A DNA stretch of 64,000 nt from assembly GCA_024102665.1 (NCBI GenBank), contig JAGFJP010000073.1, forward strand, positions 36,725 to 100,724, in the 5' to 3' direction. Position 1 is the stretch's first letter, and each line of letters opens with the position of its first letter. Below, piece after piece: positions 26,855 to 36,196 of the stretch. The position numbers were made by a program, and so were the translations under genes. This stretch comes from Thiogranum sp. (GTDB taxonomy: Bacteria; Pseudomonadota; Gammaproteobacteria; DSM-19610). The notes under the pieces are model-generated. The model did not search any database. It was not told the DNA's origin and was given only the letters and a program-made list of their open reading frames with translations.

Positions 26855-29068
26855 TCAAAATGCTTCTTCTATATCGATGTTATCCACGCCGCCCGCCGCC
26901 TTGCTGGCGGCGGCCTGGCGCGCGCGCTCCGCGGAGCGTTCGTGCTTCTTGCGCCGCTCAACCAGCGGCGGGCATTTGTGGTCATCCCAGTAGGTCACCT
27001 GGCAGTCCAGACAGTAATGGCATTCGTTGATGTTGATTTCACCGGTGTCGTGTATCGCCTGGATTTCGCACTCTTTGGCGCAGATCTGGCACGGCTTGCC
27101 GCATTCGCGGCGCCGGCGCAGCCAGTCGACCATGCGCAATCGCGCCGGCACGCCCAGCGCGGCGCCGAGCGGACACAGGTATTTGCAGTAGAACTTGCAG
27201 TTGAATATGGAAATCACTACCAGCCCCAGCGCGTAGGCCACGAACGGCAGGTCGCGGTCGAAGCGCAGCGTGATGGCGGTCTTGAAGGGCTCGATTTCCG
27301 CGTAACGCTCGGCGGTCGCCAGGGACTGGAGCGATATGCCGAACAGCACCAGCAGGATAATGTACTTGATGCCCCACAGACGGTCGTGCACCACCTGCGG
27401 CAGGTTGAACTGGCGAACCTTGAACTTCTGCGCGATTTCGTTGACCAGTTTCTGCAACGCGCCGAACGGGCACAGCCAGCCGCAATACACGCCCCGGCCC
27501 CAGAACAGCAATGAACCGGCGACGAACACCCAGAGGATGAACATGGTGGGATCGATCATGAAGGTTTCCCAGCGGAAGTCGCCGTGGAAAATCGAATTGG
27601 TGAAAGCGAAGACGTTGACAATCGACAGCTGGCCGAGCATGTACCAGCCGATAAAAAACAGCGTATAGACCTGGAAGGCGCGGCGCAGGCTGATGGTCAG
27701 GGTGGGGTAGCGCACCAGGATGTCCTGGAACGCAAGGATCAGCACCAGCAGTGTCAGGCCGCCGAGCAGCACCGCGATCTGGAACGTGCGCTCGCGCCAC
27801 ACCGCGACCCACATGGCTTCTTCTTCCGGCGCAGTGATCGCGAGCGGCGGCGGTCGTTCGATATAGCTTTCCGGAATTTCGTAGCTGGCGTCGAAGCTCA
27901 CAAAGGCGCTGTCGAGCGGTCCGGTCTGGCGTTTTACCAGCAGGTTGAGGCTCCACACTGTGCCGGGGTCGAACTCGTGACTGGCGCGAATGATGAATAT
28001 GCCCATTTCCGTGAAGTCCGGCATGCCGGGCGCGTAGACATCGCTCAGGCGGTAATAGTCGAGATCGCGGAACGGTATTTCGCGGTCCCCCTGCATGACC
28101 TGGACGCGGTCGAAGATGCCGCCTCGCACATAACCGGAGCCTTTGAAGGAATAGATGCCGTTGGCCATCATGGCGATAGCGTGGTCGCCCGGTTCCAGTT
28201 GCGCCATCAGCCAGTTGTACTGGCTTTCGCCAAGCAGGTTGCGGCCGATGGTCGGCGCGTTGAGGTGCGCGTAGTAGAGATCGATGAAGGTCTGGTCGCC
28301 GGCACCGGGTGGCGCTTCATCGATGCCTTCGGCCTCGCTTCCCTTGAAGGCATCGTCGACCTGATCGCGCGTCAGGTACATGCGCCGGATGGCGCCGTTA
28401 CCGGTCAGGAATGTCCAGTCGCGTTCCTCGAAGACATCCATGCGCACGGTTGCCGGCTGTGTCACTGAGCGTCGCGGCGGTTCGATGATGCCGCGCGCCA
28501 CGGCGACCTTGCGCGCCGCGCGCAGCAGGGTTTCGTTCATCACCAGCACGGTCACCGTGGCGCCGGTGATGGCATCGACGTTGGTGTAGCCCTCGCGCTT
28601 GCCGGCACCGACCTTGATGTGTTCGGTGACCGGCTTGCCGACGTACTGGCCGACGAAATCGGCGAGAGCCGACTCCGGGATGCCGACCAGCAGGATGGGT
28701 TCGTGGTGCTCGAGCACCGTGACGCCGACGATGCGGCCTTCCATGTCCAGCCCCGCCAGCATGCTCACCGGTTTGCCCGAATAGGCGGGAATCGGAGCAA
28801 TGTCGCCCGTGACGAACAGGTAGCCGATGATCTCGCCGTCCTTCAATACCGGCGCTGCGGGTGGTTCGCCTTCGAAATCGCCGAAACGATCGGCGGCGGG
28901 GAAGAATGCGCGGGCGTCGGGATACTTCTGCACCAGCGTCGCGTCCGCCGCGTGCGCAGCGGGCAGCAGCAACAGCAGACAGCACAGTAACAGCATGCGC
29001 CATACGCCACCGCACTGGATGGGTGCAAATCCTGGTGATGGCAATACCGGCATCGTGCTGATCAGCAT
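26855..29068 (-). CDS. nosR: NosR membrane flavoprotein / iron-sulfur protein
   Basis: A 737-residue protein needed for nos expression and for electron supply to NosZ. A signal region (MLLLCCLLLLLPAAHA, about 25-40) leads to a periplasmic FMN-binding domain with the DAITGATVT motif for covalent flavin on Thr. Membrane helices follow with the CGWLCPFG and CKYLCPLG motifs, and the C-terminus has two 4Fe-4S motif groups (CGKPCQICAKEC and CHYCLDCQ). The ATG at 29066-29068 is the longest start, and an internal ATG at residue 25 directly before the signal core is an alternative. A perfect FNR/DNR-type box lies 65 bp upstream. Confidence 0.95.
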   Translation of the reverse strand: MLISTMPVLPSPGFAPIQCGGVWRMLLLCCLLLLLPAAHAADATLVQKYPDARAFFPAADRFGDFEGEPPAAPVLKDGEIIGYLFVTGDIAPIPAYSGKPVSMLAGLDMEGRIVGVTVLEHHEPILLVGIPESALADFVGQYVGKPVTEHIKVGAGKREGYTNVDAITGATVTVLVMNETLLRAARKVAVARGIIEPPRRSVTQPATVRMDVFEERDWTFLTGNGAIRRMYLTRDQVDDAFKGSEAEGIDEAPPGAGDQTFIDLYYAHLNAPTIGRNLLGESQYNWLMAQLEPGDHAIAMMANGIYSFKGSGYVRGGIFDRVQVMQGDREIPFRDLDYYRLSDVYAPGMPDFTEMGIFIIRASHEFDPGTVWSLNLLVKRQTGPLDSAFVSFDASYEIPESYIERPPPLAITAPEEEAMWVAVWRERTFQIAVLLGGLTLLVLILAFQDILVRYPTLTISLRRAFQVYTLFFIGWYMLGQLSIVNVFAFTNSIFHGDFRWETFMIDPTMFILWVFVAGSLLFWGRGVYCGWLCPFGALQKLVNEIAQKFKVRQFNLPQVVHDRLWGIKYIILLVLFGISLQSLATAERYAEIEPFKTAITLRFDRDLPFVAYALGLVVISIFNCKFYCKYLCPLGAALGVPARLRMVDWLRRRRECGKPCQICAKECEIQAIHDTGEININECHYCLDCQVTYWDDHKCPPLVERRKKHERSAERARQAAASKAAGGVDNIDIEEAF

Positions 29069-29132
29069 CCTGTTGATTCACTTCCGGGGACTGGAGGGTC
29101 CATTATTTGACGCGGTTGTGTCAAATCGCGCA

Positions 29133-29146
29133 TTGATACATATCAA
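29133..29146 (-). promoter_or_regulatory. FNR/DNR/Anr-type operator ahead of nosR
   Basis: TTGATACATATCAA is a perfect match to the palindromic consensus TTGAT-N4-ATCAA bound by FNR, Anr, DNR and NNR regulators. It is centred 71 bp before the nosR start codon, a fitting place for an activator-dependent promoter. It predicts induction of the whole nos cluster by low oxygen or nitric oxide. Confidence 0.88.
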
Positions 29147-29316
29147 GTGGCGCGGGACCCGTTAGCGAGACGTCAATATTCTGGCGTCATGAGCCGAAGG
29201 CATACAGGCCCCAAGGTTCATCATAGTGTGTCCCGCCAATGGCGTTGAACGGAGGGTTATCGGCGCCTGTCAATCCGCTACCATTAGCCACCCGCAGAAA
29301 GGAACCCGGTCAGAAC

Positions 29317-32300
29317 GTGCCAAGACAATTCATTCGCGTGCGCGGCGCCCGCCAGAACAACCTCAAGAATCTCGATCTGGACCTGCCGCTCGGCGAACTG
29401 ATCGTGGTGACCGGGGTGAGCGGATCGGGTAAATCGTCGCTGGCGTTCGATACCCTCTATGCGGAGGGGCAACGCCGCTACGTGGAAACCTTCTCGCCCT
29501 ACGCGCGCCAGTTCCTCGACCGCATGGATGCCCCCGGCGTCGACCGCGTCGACGGCATACCGCCGGCCATCGCCATTGACCAGACCAACCCGGTGCGCAC
29601 CTCGCGGTCGACGGTCGGCACCATGACCGAACTCAACGACCACCTGAAGCTGCTGTTCGCCCGCGCCACGCAGTTGTATTGCCGCGGCTGCGGCGCGCCG
29701 GTGCGACGCGACACGCCTGACAGCATTGCCGATGCCTTGCTGCGCGACGGCGGCGCAGACGCACCGCGCGCCCTGATCACATTCGCCATCCAGGTGCCGG
29801 ACAATTTCAGCGAGCAGGAAGTCGAGGCGCTGCTGGCGCAGCAGGGCTACACGCGCTTACATGCGCGCCGGCGAAAAACGCTTGAAGTCATCCAGGACCG
29901 GCTGCGGCTTGCCGGCGAACGTCGCGAGCGCCTGGTCGAAGCGCTGGAAACCGCGCTCCGGCACGGCCACGGACAGGTGACGGTGTATACGCTCGACGCT
30001 GCCGGCAATGCGCAGCAGGCACGGCGTTTTTCCAGCGAGCTGCATTGCGCGGATTGCGACATCCACTACCAGGAAACCACGCCCAATCACTTTTCCTTCA
30101 ATTCACCGATCGGCGCCTGCGATACCTGCCGTGGTTTCGGCAGGACGCAGGGCATCGACTACGGCCTGGTGATACCCGATGACAGCAAGACCCTGGCCGG
30201 CGGCGCGGTGAAACCCTGGCAGACCGAAGCCTATCTCGAATGCCAGGGCGACCTGATGCGCTTTGCCCGCCAGCGCGGCATTCCCACCGATGTGCCCTGG
30301 AGGAAACTCAACAAGGCGCACAAGGCCTGGGTCATCGAGGGCGAGGGCGACTGGGACGACGGCGTCTGGTACGGCGTGCAGCGATTTTTCGACTGGCTGG
30401 AAAGCAAGGCCTACAAGATGCACATCCGCGTGCTGTTGTCGCGCTACCGTTCCTACGACGAATGTACAGCTTGCGGCGGCGCGCGTCTCAAGAGCGATGC
30501 GCTGCTGTGGCGGCTCGGCAGCAAGGCCAGCGCCGACGCGGTGCTGCCGCCGCGGCAGCGTTTCAGGCCGCGCGGCGTAACGCTTCCCGAAAACGTCTGG
30601 CAGCGTCTGCCCGGACTGACGCTGCACGACATCATGCAGTTGCCGATCGAAAGTTGCGCGCAGTTTTTCGCCACGCTGGAATTGCCGAAGCCGCTCGACG
30701 AGGCCACCGACCTGCTGCTCGCCGAAATCCGCGCGCGCCTGCAATACCTGGTGGATGTCGGACTCGGTTACCTGACCCTGGACCGCCAGTCGCGCACCCT
30801 CAGCGGTGGCGAAGTGCAGCGCATCAACCTGACCACATCGCTTGGCACTTCGCTGGTCAACACCCTGTTCGTTCTGGACGAGCCCAGCATCGGTCTGCAC
30901 CCGCGCGACATGCAGCGCGTGATCGCGGTGTTGCAGCGCCTGCGCGACGCAGGTAACACGCTGGTGGTCGTCGAACACGATCCACAGATCATGCTGGCCG
31001 CCGACCGCATCCTCGACATGGGTCCTGGCCCCGGCGAACGCGGCGGCCGGCAGGTGTTCTTCGGCACACCGAAACAGCTGCTGCGTTCCAGGACCTCGCT
31101 CACCGCCCACTACCTGCGCGGCGAAAAATCGGGGTCAGCGAAGGATTTTCGCCACAGGTCTCTGGTGCGAACTCCGGATCCATCTGAAAATCCTTCTCTG
31201 ACCCCGATTTTTCATCTGCAAATCCGCGGTGCGTCGGAACATAACCTCAGGAATCTCGACGTCACGCTGCCGCTCAATCGCCTGGTGTGCATCACCGGCG
31301 TCAGCGGTTCCGGCAAATCCACGCTGGTGCAGGACGTGCTGTACAAGGGTTTGCGCAAGCTCCAGGGCAAGCCGGTGGAGACGCCCGGCGTGCACAAGTC
31401 GATACGTGGTTTCGAACACATCGGCGACGTGGTCTCGGTCGACCAGTCGCCGATCGGCAAGACCACGCGCTCCAACCCCGCCAGTTACGTCGGCGCCTGG
31501 AACGCCATCCGGGAACTGTTCGCCGCCGAACCGGAGGCGCAGCAACGTGGTTACAAGGCCAGCACTTTCAGTTTCAACTCCGGCACCGGCCGCTGTCCGA
31601 CCTGCGGCGGCAACGGCTTTGAACACGTGGAGATGCAGTTTCTGAGCGACGTGTACCTGCGCTGCCCGGATTGCGACGGCACACGCTACCGTCCCGAGGT
31701 GCTGGAGATCCGGCTCGAGGGCAAGTCGGTCGCCGATGTGCTTGCCATGACCGTCAACGAGGCGCTGGGCTTTTTCGCCGATCAGCCGGCAGTGCAAGCG
31801 GCCCTCGAACCACTGGCCGCGGTCGGTCTCGATTACCTGGCGCTGGGCCAGCCGGTGCCGACGCTGAGCGGCGGCGAGGCGCAACGGCTGAAACTGGCGG
31901 GGCATCTCGCGAAAGCGAAGAAGACCATGCAGCAAACGGGCACGCTGTTTCTGTTCGACGAACCCACCACCGGCCTGCACTTCGACGACATCCGCAAGCT
32001 GCTCGGCGCGTTCCGTCGCCTGATCGACGAGGGCCATTCGCTGATCGTCATCGAACACAATCTCGACGTCATCAGGGCGTCCGACTGGATCATCGACCTG
32101 GGCCCGGAAGGCGGCGCCGCGGGCGGCGCCATTGTTTGCGAAGGCACGCCGCAACAGGTGGCGAAGCACAAGACCAGCCTCACCGGCGCCGCGCTGCGCG
32201 AAGAACAACACGGTTTGGCGGAAAAGGGGACGGCGGAAAAGGGGGCGGAAAAGGGGACGGAGGCTTTTTCGTCGTTTGAAAATGCCTCCGTCCCCTTTTC

Positions 32301-34929
32301 CGCCTTTTCCGCCATCGAGATCCTGCACGCCCGCGAGCACAATCTCAAAAACGTCACTGTCGATATTCCGCGCGACAAGTTCACGGTCATCACCGGCGTA
32401 TCCGGCTCCGGCAAAAGCACCGTGGCTTTCGATATTCTGTTCAATGAAGGCCAGCGTCGCTACCTGGAGTCACTCAATGCCTATGCGCGCCAGTTCGTGC
32501 AGCCGGCGTCGCGCGCCGACGTCGACGCCATTTTCGGCATCCCGCCCACAGTGGCCATCGAACAGCGCACCAGCCGCGGCGGACGCAAGAGCACGGTCGC
32601 GACCCTGACCGAGGTCTATCATTTCCTGCGCCTGCTGTTCGTCAAGCTTGGCACCCAGTACTGTCCCGACTGCAATGTGCCGGTGCAACCGCAGACCGTC
32701 GAAAGCATCGTCGCGCAACTGCTGAAAGCGCATCGCAACCGCGGCATAACGCTGCTGGCGCCGCTGGTGACAGCGCGCAAGGGTTATTACACCGATCTGG
32801 CGAAATGGGCGGCGGGCAAAGGCTTTGACAGCCTGCGTGTCGACGCAGAGCTGTTGCCCACAGCGAACTGGCCGCGTCTCGATCGCTACCAGGAGCACGA
32901 TATCGATCTGCCCGTCGGCAGCATCAAACCCACCGCAGCCAATGAACCGGAACTGCGCGCGCTGTTGATTCGCGCGCTGGAATTCGGCAAGGGCGTGGTG
33001 CGCGTCAGGGCGCCGCGCGGCGAAACCACGTTTTCGACACTGCGCGCCTGCCCCTGTTGTGCGCGCAGTTTCGACGAACTCGATCCGCGCCTGTTCTCCT
33101 ATAACTCGAAGCACGGCTGGTGCGGAGCCTGTTACGGCACCGGGCTGCAACTGTCCGGGTTCGACGCACAACAAAGCGGCGAGGAAATCTGGTGGACCGA
33201 CTGGTGGGAAGGCGAGACGCCGCAATGCCCGGTCTGCGCGGGGCGGCGCCTCAGACCCGAAGCACTGGCCGTACGTTTCAGGAATCAGTCCATCGCGGAT
33301 TTCGCCGCGCTGACGGTCAATGCAGCAGGCCGGCGTTTCTCCAGCCTCAAACTCGAAGGACGCGATGCCGCGATCGCGCGCGATATCCTGCCGGAACTGC
33401 AGACGCGGCTGAAGTTTCTCAATGACGTGGGCCTGTCGTACCTCACCCTGGATCGCGCGGCGCCGACGCTCAGCGGCGGCGAGGCGCAGCGCATCCGGCT
33501 CGCCGCGCAACTCGGTTCCAACCTGCGCGGCGTATGCTACATCCTCGACGAACCCACCATCGGCCTGCACCCGCGCGACAACCGCATGCTGCTCGACACG
33601 CTGGGCAAACTGGAAGGCAAGGGCAACACCATCGTGGTGGTGGAGCACGACGAGGACACCATCCGTCGCGCGGAACATGTCATCGACCTGGGGCCGGGCG
33701 CCGGTGTCGACGGCGGTGAAGTGGTGGCCGCAGGCAATATAAAGGCCATTATGAAAGCGCCGCGCTCACTCACCGGCCGGTTCCTCGCTACGCCTTTGCG
33801 GCATCCGCTGTTCCCGCGGCGGCCGGTCAACATCAGGGGCAGGAAGGCTGATCCTTTCCTGGAAATCCGCGGCGCGCGGCTGCACAACCTGAAGAACCTG
33901 TCGGTGCGATTCCCGCTGCAACGGCTGATCTGCGTGACCGGTGTTTCCGGTTCCGGCAAAAGCACCCTGGTGCGCGACCTGTTGCACGACAACCTGCACC
34001 GGCTGTTGCAGAAACGGGGCAGGGGCAACAAGCCATCGAAGAAAGCGCCGCAAGCGCAAACAGCCGGATGCCGTGAAATTGCCGGCAGCGAACATCTGCA
34101 ACGTGTGCTCGAGGTCGACCAGACGCCGATCGGCAAAACGCCGCGCTCCTGTCCGGCGACTTACGTCGGCGTGTGGGACGACATCCGCAAACTGTTCGCC
34201 GCCACCACCGAAGCCCGCATGCGCGGCTACGGCCCCGGGCGTTTTTCCTTCAACGTCAAGGGCGGACGCTGCGAAGCCTGCGAGGGCCAGGGCATCCGCA
34301 AAATCGAAATGAGTTTTCTGCCCGACGTCAAAGTGTCCTGTGAAGTGTGCAACGGCGCGCGCTTCAACCCGGAAACGCTGGGCGTGCTCTACAAGGACAA
34401 AAGCGTGGGTGACGTGCTGAACATGAATGTGCGCGATGCCGTGGTGTTTTTTCACGCCCACACGAAAATTCATCGGGCGCTGCAACTGCTCGAAGATGTG
34501 GGCCTCGGCTATCTCACCCTCGGGCAGCCCAGTCCCACCCTGAGCGGCGGCGAAGCGCAGCGCATCAAGCTGGTGACGGAACTCGCCAAGGCAAAGAGTC
34601 CGGGGACAGAATCGATATCCGCCCCCGGGACGCTCTACGTTCTCGACGAACCCACTGTCGGTCTGCACATGGCCGACGTGGAAAAGCTCATCCATGTCCT
34701 GCATCGCCTGGTCGAGGCCGGCAACAGCGTCATTGTCATCGAGCACAATCTCGACGTGATTGCCGAGGCCGACTGGATCATCGATCTCGGGCCGGAAGGC
34801 GGCGGCGGTGGCGGGCGGGTGGTCGCGCAGGGGAGCCCGGAAAGCTGCGCGGATGCCAGAGGTTCGCACACCGCCGAATTCCTCGGGGCATTTCTGCGCG
34901 AACGTCGCGCGACAGACAGCGCGACGTAG
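29317..34929 (+). CDS. uvrA: Double-length UvrA (two fused UvrA units, four ATPase modules)
   Basis: A 1870-residue protein made of two complete UvrA-like units (about 1-965 and 1000-1870). A single UvrA has about 940 residues. Each unit has two ABC ATPase modules with Walker A GVSGSGKS and signature LSGGE(V/A)QR, and CxxC zinc motifs. It should scan DNA for bulky lesions and load UvrB. The GTG at 29317 was chosen because the family sequence begins right there (FIRVRGARQNNLKNLDLDLP) and AAAGGAA lies upstream, but an in-frame ATG at 29239 is possible. Palindromic elements are read in frame near residues 603-633, 967-998 and 1761-1772. Whether it replaces or supplements an ordinary UvrA cannot be seen here. 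Confidence 0.9.
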   Translation: MPRQFIRVRGARQNNLKNLDLDLPLGELIVVTGVSGSGKSSLAFDTLYAEGQRRYVETFSPYARQFLDRMDAPGVDRVDGIPPAIAIDQTNPVRTSRSTVGTMTELNDHLKLLFARATQLYCRGCGAPVRRDTPDSIADALLRDGGADAPRALITFAIQVPDNFSEQEVEALLAQQGYTRLHARRRKTLEVIQDRLRLAGERRERLVEALETALRHGHGQVTVYTLDAAGNAQQARRFSSELHCADCDIHYQETTPNHFSFNSPIGACDTCRGFGRTQGIDYGLVIPDDSKTLAGGAVKPWQTEAYLECQGDLMRFARQRGIPTDVPWRKLNKAHKAWVIEGEGDWDDGVWYGVQRFFDWLESKAYKMHIRVLLSRYRSYDECTACGGARLKSDALLWRLGSKASADAVLPPRQRFRPRGVTLPENVWQRLPGLTLHDIMQLPIESCAQFFATLELPKPLDEATDLLLAEIRARLQYLVDVGLGYLTLDRQSRTLSGGEVQRINLTTSLGTSLVNTLFVLDEPSIGLHPRDMQRVIAVLQRLRDAGNTLVVVEHDPQIMLAADRILDMGPGPGERGGRQVFFGTPKQLLRSRTSLTAHYLRGEKSGSAKDFRHRSLVRTPDPSENPSLTPIFHLQIRGASEHNLRNLDVTLPLNRLVCITGVSGSGKSTLVQDVLYKGLRKLQGKPVETPGVHKSIRGFEHIGDVVSVDQSPIGKTTRSNPASYVGAWNAIRELFAAEPEAQQRGYKASTFSFNSGTGRCPTCGGNGFEHVEMQFLSDVYLRCPDCDGTRYRPEVLEIRLEGKSVADVLAMTVNEALGFFADQPAVQAALEPLAAVGLDYLALGQPVPTLSGGEAQRLKLAGHLAKAKKTMQQTGTLFLFDEPTTGLHFDDIRKLLGAFRRLIDEGHSLIVIEHNLDVIRASDWIIDLGPEGGAAGGAIVCEGTPQQVAKHKTSLTGAALREEQHGLAEKGTAEKGAEKGTEAFSSFENASVPFSAFSAIEILHAREHNLKNVTVDIPRDKFTVITGVSGSGKSTVAFDILFNEGQRRYLESLNAYARQFVQPASRADVDAIFGIPPTVAIEQRTSRGGRKSTVATLTEVYHFLRLLFVKLGTQYCPDCNVPVQPQTVESIVAQLLKAHRNRGITLLAPLVTARKGYYTDLAKWAAGKGFDSLRVDAELLPTANWPRLDRYQEHDIDLPVGSIKPTAANEPELRALLIRALEFGKGVVRVRAPRGETTFSTLRACPCCARSFDELDPRLFSYNSKHGWCGACYGTGLQLSGFDAQQSGEEIWWTDWWEGETPQCPVCAGRRLRPEALAVRFRNQSIADFAALTVNAAGRRFSSLKLEGRDAAIARDILPELQTRLKFLNDVGLSYLTLDRAAPTLSGGEAQRIRLAAQLGSNLRGVCYILDEPTIGLHPRDNRMLLDTLGKLEGKGNTIVVVEHDEDTIRRAEHVIDLGPGAGVDGGEVVAAGNIKAIMKAPRSLTGRFLATPLRHPLFPRRPVNIRGRKADPFLEIRGARLHNLKNLSVRFPLQRLICVTGVSGSGKSTLVRDLLHDNLHRLLQKRGRGNKPSKKAPQAQTAGCREIAGSEHLQRVLEVDQTPIGKTPRSCPATYVGVWDDIRKLFAATTEARMRGYGPGRFSFNVKGGRCEACEGQGIRKIEMSFLPDVKVSCEVCNGARFNPETLGVLYKDKSVGDVLNMNVRDAVVFFHAHTKIHRALQLLEDVGLGYLTLGQPSPTLSGGEAQRIKLVTELAKAKSPGTESISAPGTLYVLDEPTVGLHMADVEKLIHVLHRLVEAGNSVIVIEHNLDVIAEADWIIDLGPEGGGGGGRVVAQGSPESCADARGSHTAEFLGAFLRERRATDSAT
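31123..31213. repeat. 28-bp inverted repeat inside uvrA (GGGGTCAG type)
   Basis: The arms 31123-31150 and 31186-31213 are reverse complements over 28 bp with one mismatch, around a 35-bp loop. They contain the GGGGTCAG / CTGACCCC core seen in the mrfA/mrfB elements. The element is translated in frame as the linker between the first and second ATPase modules (residues about 603-633). Confidence 0.85.
32217..32312. repeat. Palindromic element at the joint of the two UvrA units (AAAAGGGGACGG type)
   Basis: The core arms 32245-32264 and 32284-32303 are perfect 20-bp inverted copies around 19 bp. Pairing continues outward into further GGCGGAAAAG repeats with a 3-bp shift. The left side is a run of GGAAAAGGGG units and reads as repeated AEKG(T) residues. 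The element fills the stretch between the two UvrA units and keeps the frame open. Its AAAAGGGGACGGAGG core is identical to that after lexA. Confidence 0.85.
34598..34631. repeat. Degenerate GC-rich palindrome near the uvrA C-terminus
   Basis: GTCCGGGG (34598-34605) and CCCCGGGAC (34623-34631) pair with one unpaired base. The stretch codes for SPGTESISAPGT between the last LSGGE motif and LYVLDEP, where ordinary UvrA has only about 5 residues. It looks like a third, shorter or decayed insertion, but the pairing is weaker than in the other two. Confidence 0.4.
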
Positions 34930-34966
34930 GCAAGACAACAGCGGCGCCTTTGCAATGCACAAATAC

Positions 34967-36196
34967 CTATAGCGCCACTTTCAGCACGTCGCCGTCGAGT
35001 TTTACGCAGGTTCCGAGCCTGCCGCTCTCGCGTCGCATGGTATCCGCCAGCCAGTGGCTGTCGGCTTCGGAGGCATGGCGCAAGCGGAAGCGATGCGTTT
35101 GCATGGGGCGCATGGTCAGGGACACCAGGGTGCCGTTGCGCGGGTCGACCACCGGCAGGTACATCAGCGACAGATCGCCGCGAAAGGTTTCGTAGCCCTG
35201 GATGCCTTCATAGTCATTGAGAAAATCGCCGCATCCATAAAGTATCAGCTTGCCGCGGTACAGTTCGACACCGCGCGAATGATGCGAAGAATGGCCGTGC
35301 AGCAGGTCAACGCCGGCATGCTCGATCAGGGCATGCGCGAAGTGGCGTTGTCGCGGATCGATGGCGTAACCCCAGTTACCACCCCAGTGAATGGAGGCAA
35401 TGACAATATCGCCGGGCTGCCGGACGGCCTGTACGCGCCGGGCGACCGCTTCCACGCTCGCCGGCGACAGATCGCGCAACAGCCACACGCCCGGCCGGCG
35501 CACACCGGCGGCCCAGGCGCGCCCGATGCCGCTGCTGGCCAGCCCCATGGAAAACACCAGCACCCGGCGCTGTTCCCCGCGATCGAACACCGCTGGTGCC
35601 GCGGCCTGCTCGATGTCGCTGCCGGCGCCCGCGGTCTTGATACCGGCATCGCGCAGCGTCTGCACGGTTTCCTGCAATCCGGTGTATCCCCAGTCCAGCA
35701 CATGATTGTTGGCCAGCACGCAGCAATCGATGCCGGCCGCCGCAAGGCACGGCGTATTGGCAGGATGCATGCGGTAATGGATGCCCTTGTCGATCCAGTG
35801 CGCGCCGCTGGTGGTGACTGCCGTTTCCAGATTGATAATGCGCAGATCCGGTGCTTCCTGTTCGAGCGCGGCAAGCGCGTCGCCCCAGACATAACTGAAG
35901 TCCACCGGCCGGGGAATCGGGCCGCTGGCGCGCTCGGCGAGCTTCACGTAGTGCAGCGCCGATGACATCCAGGGTTCGTACAGCTCGGGAGAGACGGGGT
36001 GCGGCAGAATCTGGTCAATGCCGCGCCCGGTCATGACGTCGCCGCACAAAAACAGTTTTATGGTGTGCGAATTGCTGCCACTGGTTGCAGGCATTTCGGC
36101 GTTGACCGGGTCAGGGGCTTGTCCGGCGCGCAGTGTGCGTGGCCATGCGCCCGCGGCGGCCAACAGGAGCAGGCTGAAAAAACGGCGTCGGCGCAT
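34967..36196 (-). CDS. CapA/PgsA-family metallophosphatase-like protein
   Basis: A 409-residue exported protein. The N-terminus is rich in Arg followed by a hydrophobic core (RRRRFFSLLLLAAAGAWP). The CapA fold is recognisable from LFLCGDVMTGRGID, INLETAVT, LANNHVLDWGYTG, ASIHWGGNWG and LLHGHSSHHSRG, which provide the Asp, Asn and His ligands of a dinuclear metal site. Relatives take part in poly-gamma-glutamate or capsule synthesis, but no pgsBC genes are nearby, so the substrate is unknown. It converges with uvrA, 37 bp away, and is divergent from the lytic transglycosylase gene. Confidence 0.85.
   Translation of the reverse strand: MRRRRFFSLLLLAAAGAWPRTLRAGQAPDPVNAEMPATSGSNSHTIKLFLCGDVMTGRGIDQILPHPVSPELYEPWMSSALHYVKLAERASGPIPRPVDFSYVWGDALAALEQEAPDLRIINLETAVTTSGAHWIDKGIHYRMHPANTPCLAAAGIDCCVLANNHVLDWGYTGLQETVQTLRDAGIKTAGAGSDIEQAAAPAVFDRGEQRRVLVFSMGLASSGIGRAWAAGVRRPGVWLLRDLSPASVEAVARRVQAVRQPGDIVIASIHWGGNWGYAIDPRQRHFAHALIEHAGVDLLHGHSSHHSRGVELYRGKLILYGCGDFLNDYEGIQGYETFRGDLSLMYLPVVDPRNGTLVSLTMRPMQTHRFRLRHASEADSHWLADTMRRESGRLGTCVKLDGDVLKVAL

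Noticed and set aside
31151..31185. uvrA inverted repeat as the sign of a frameshift or pseudogene
   Set aside because: The reading frame stays open through all three palindromes and every ATPase motif on both sides is intact, so the gene appears functional.
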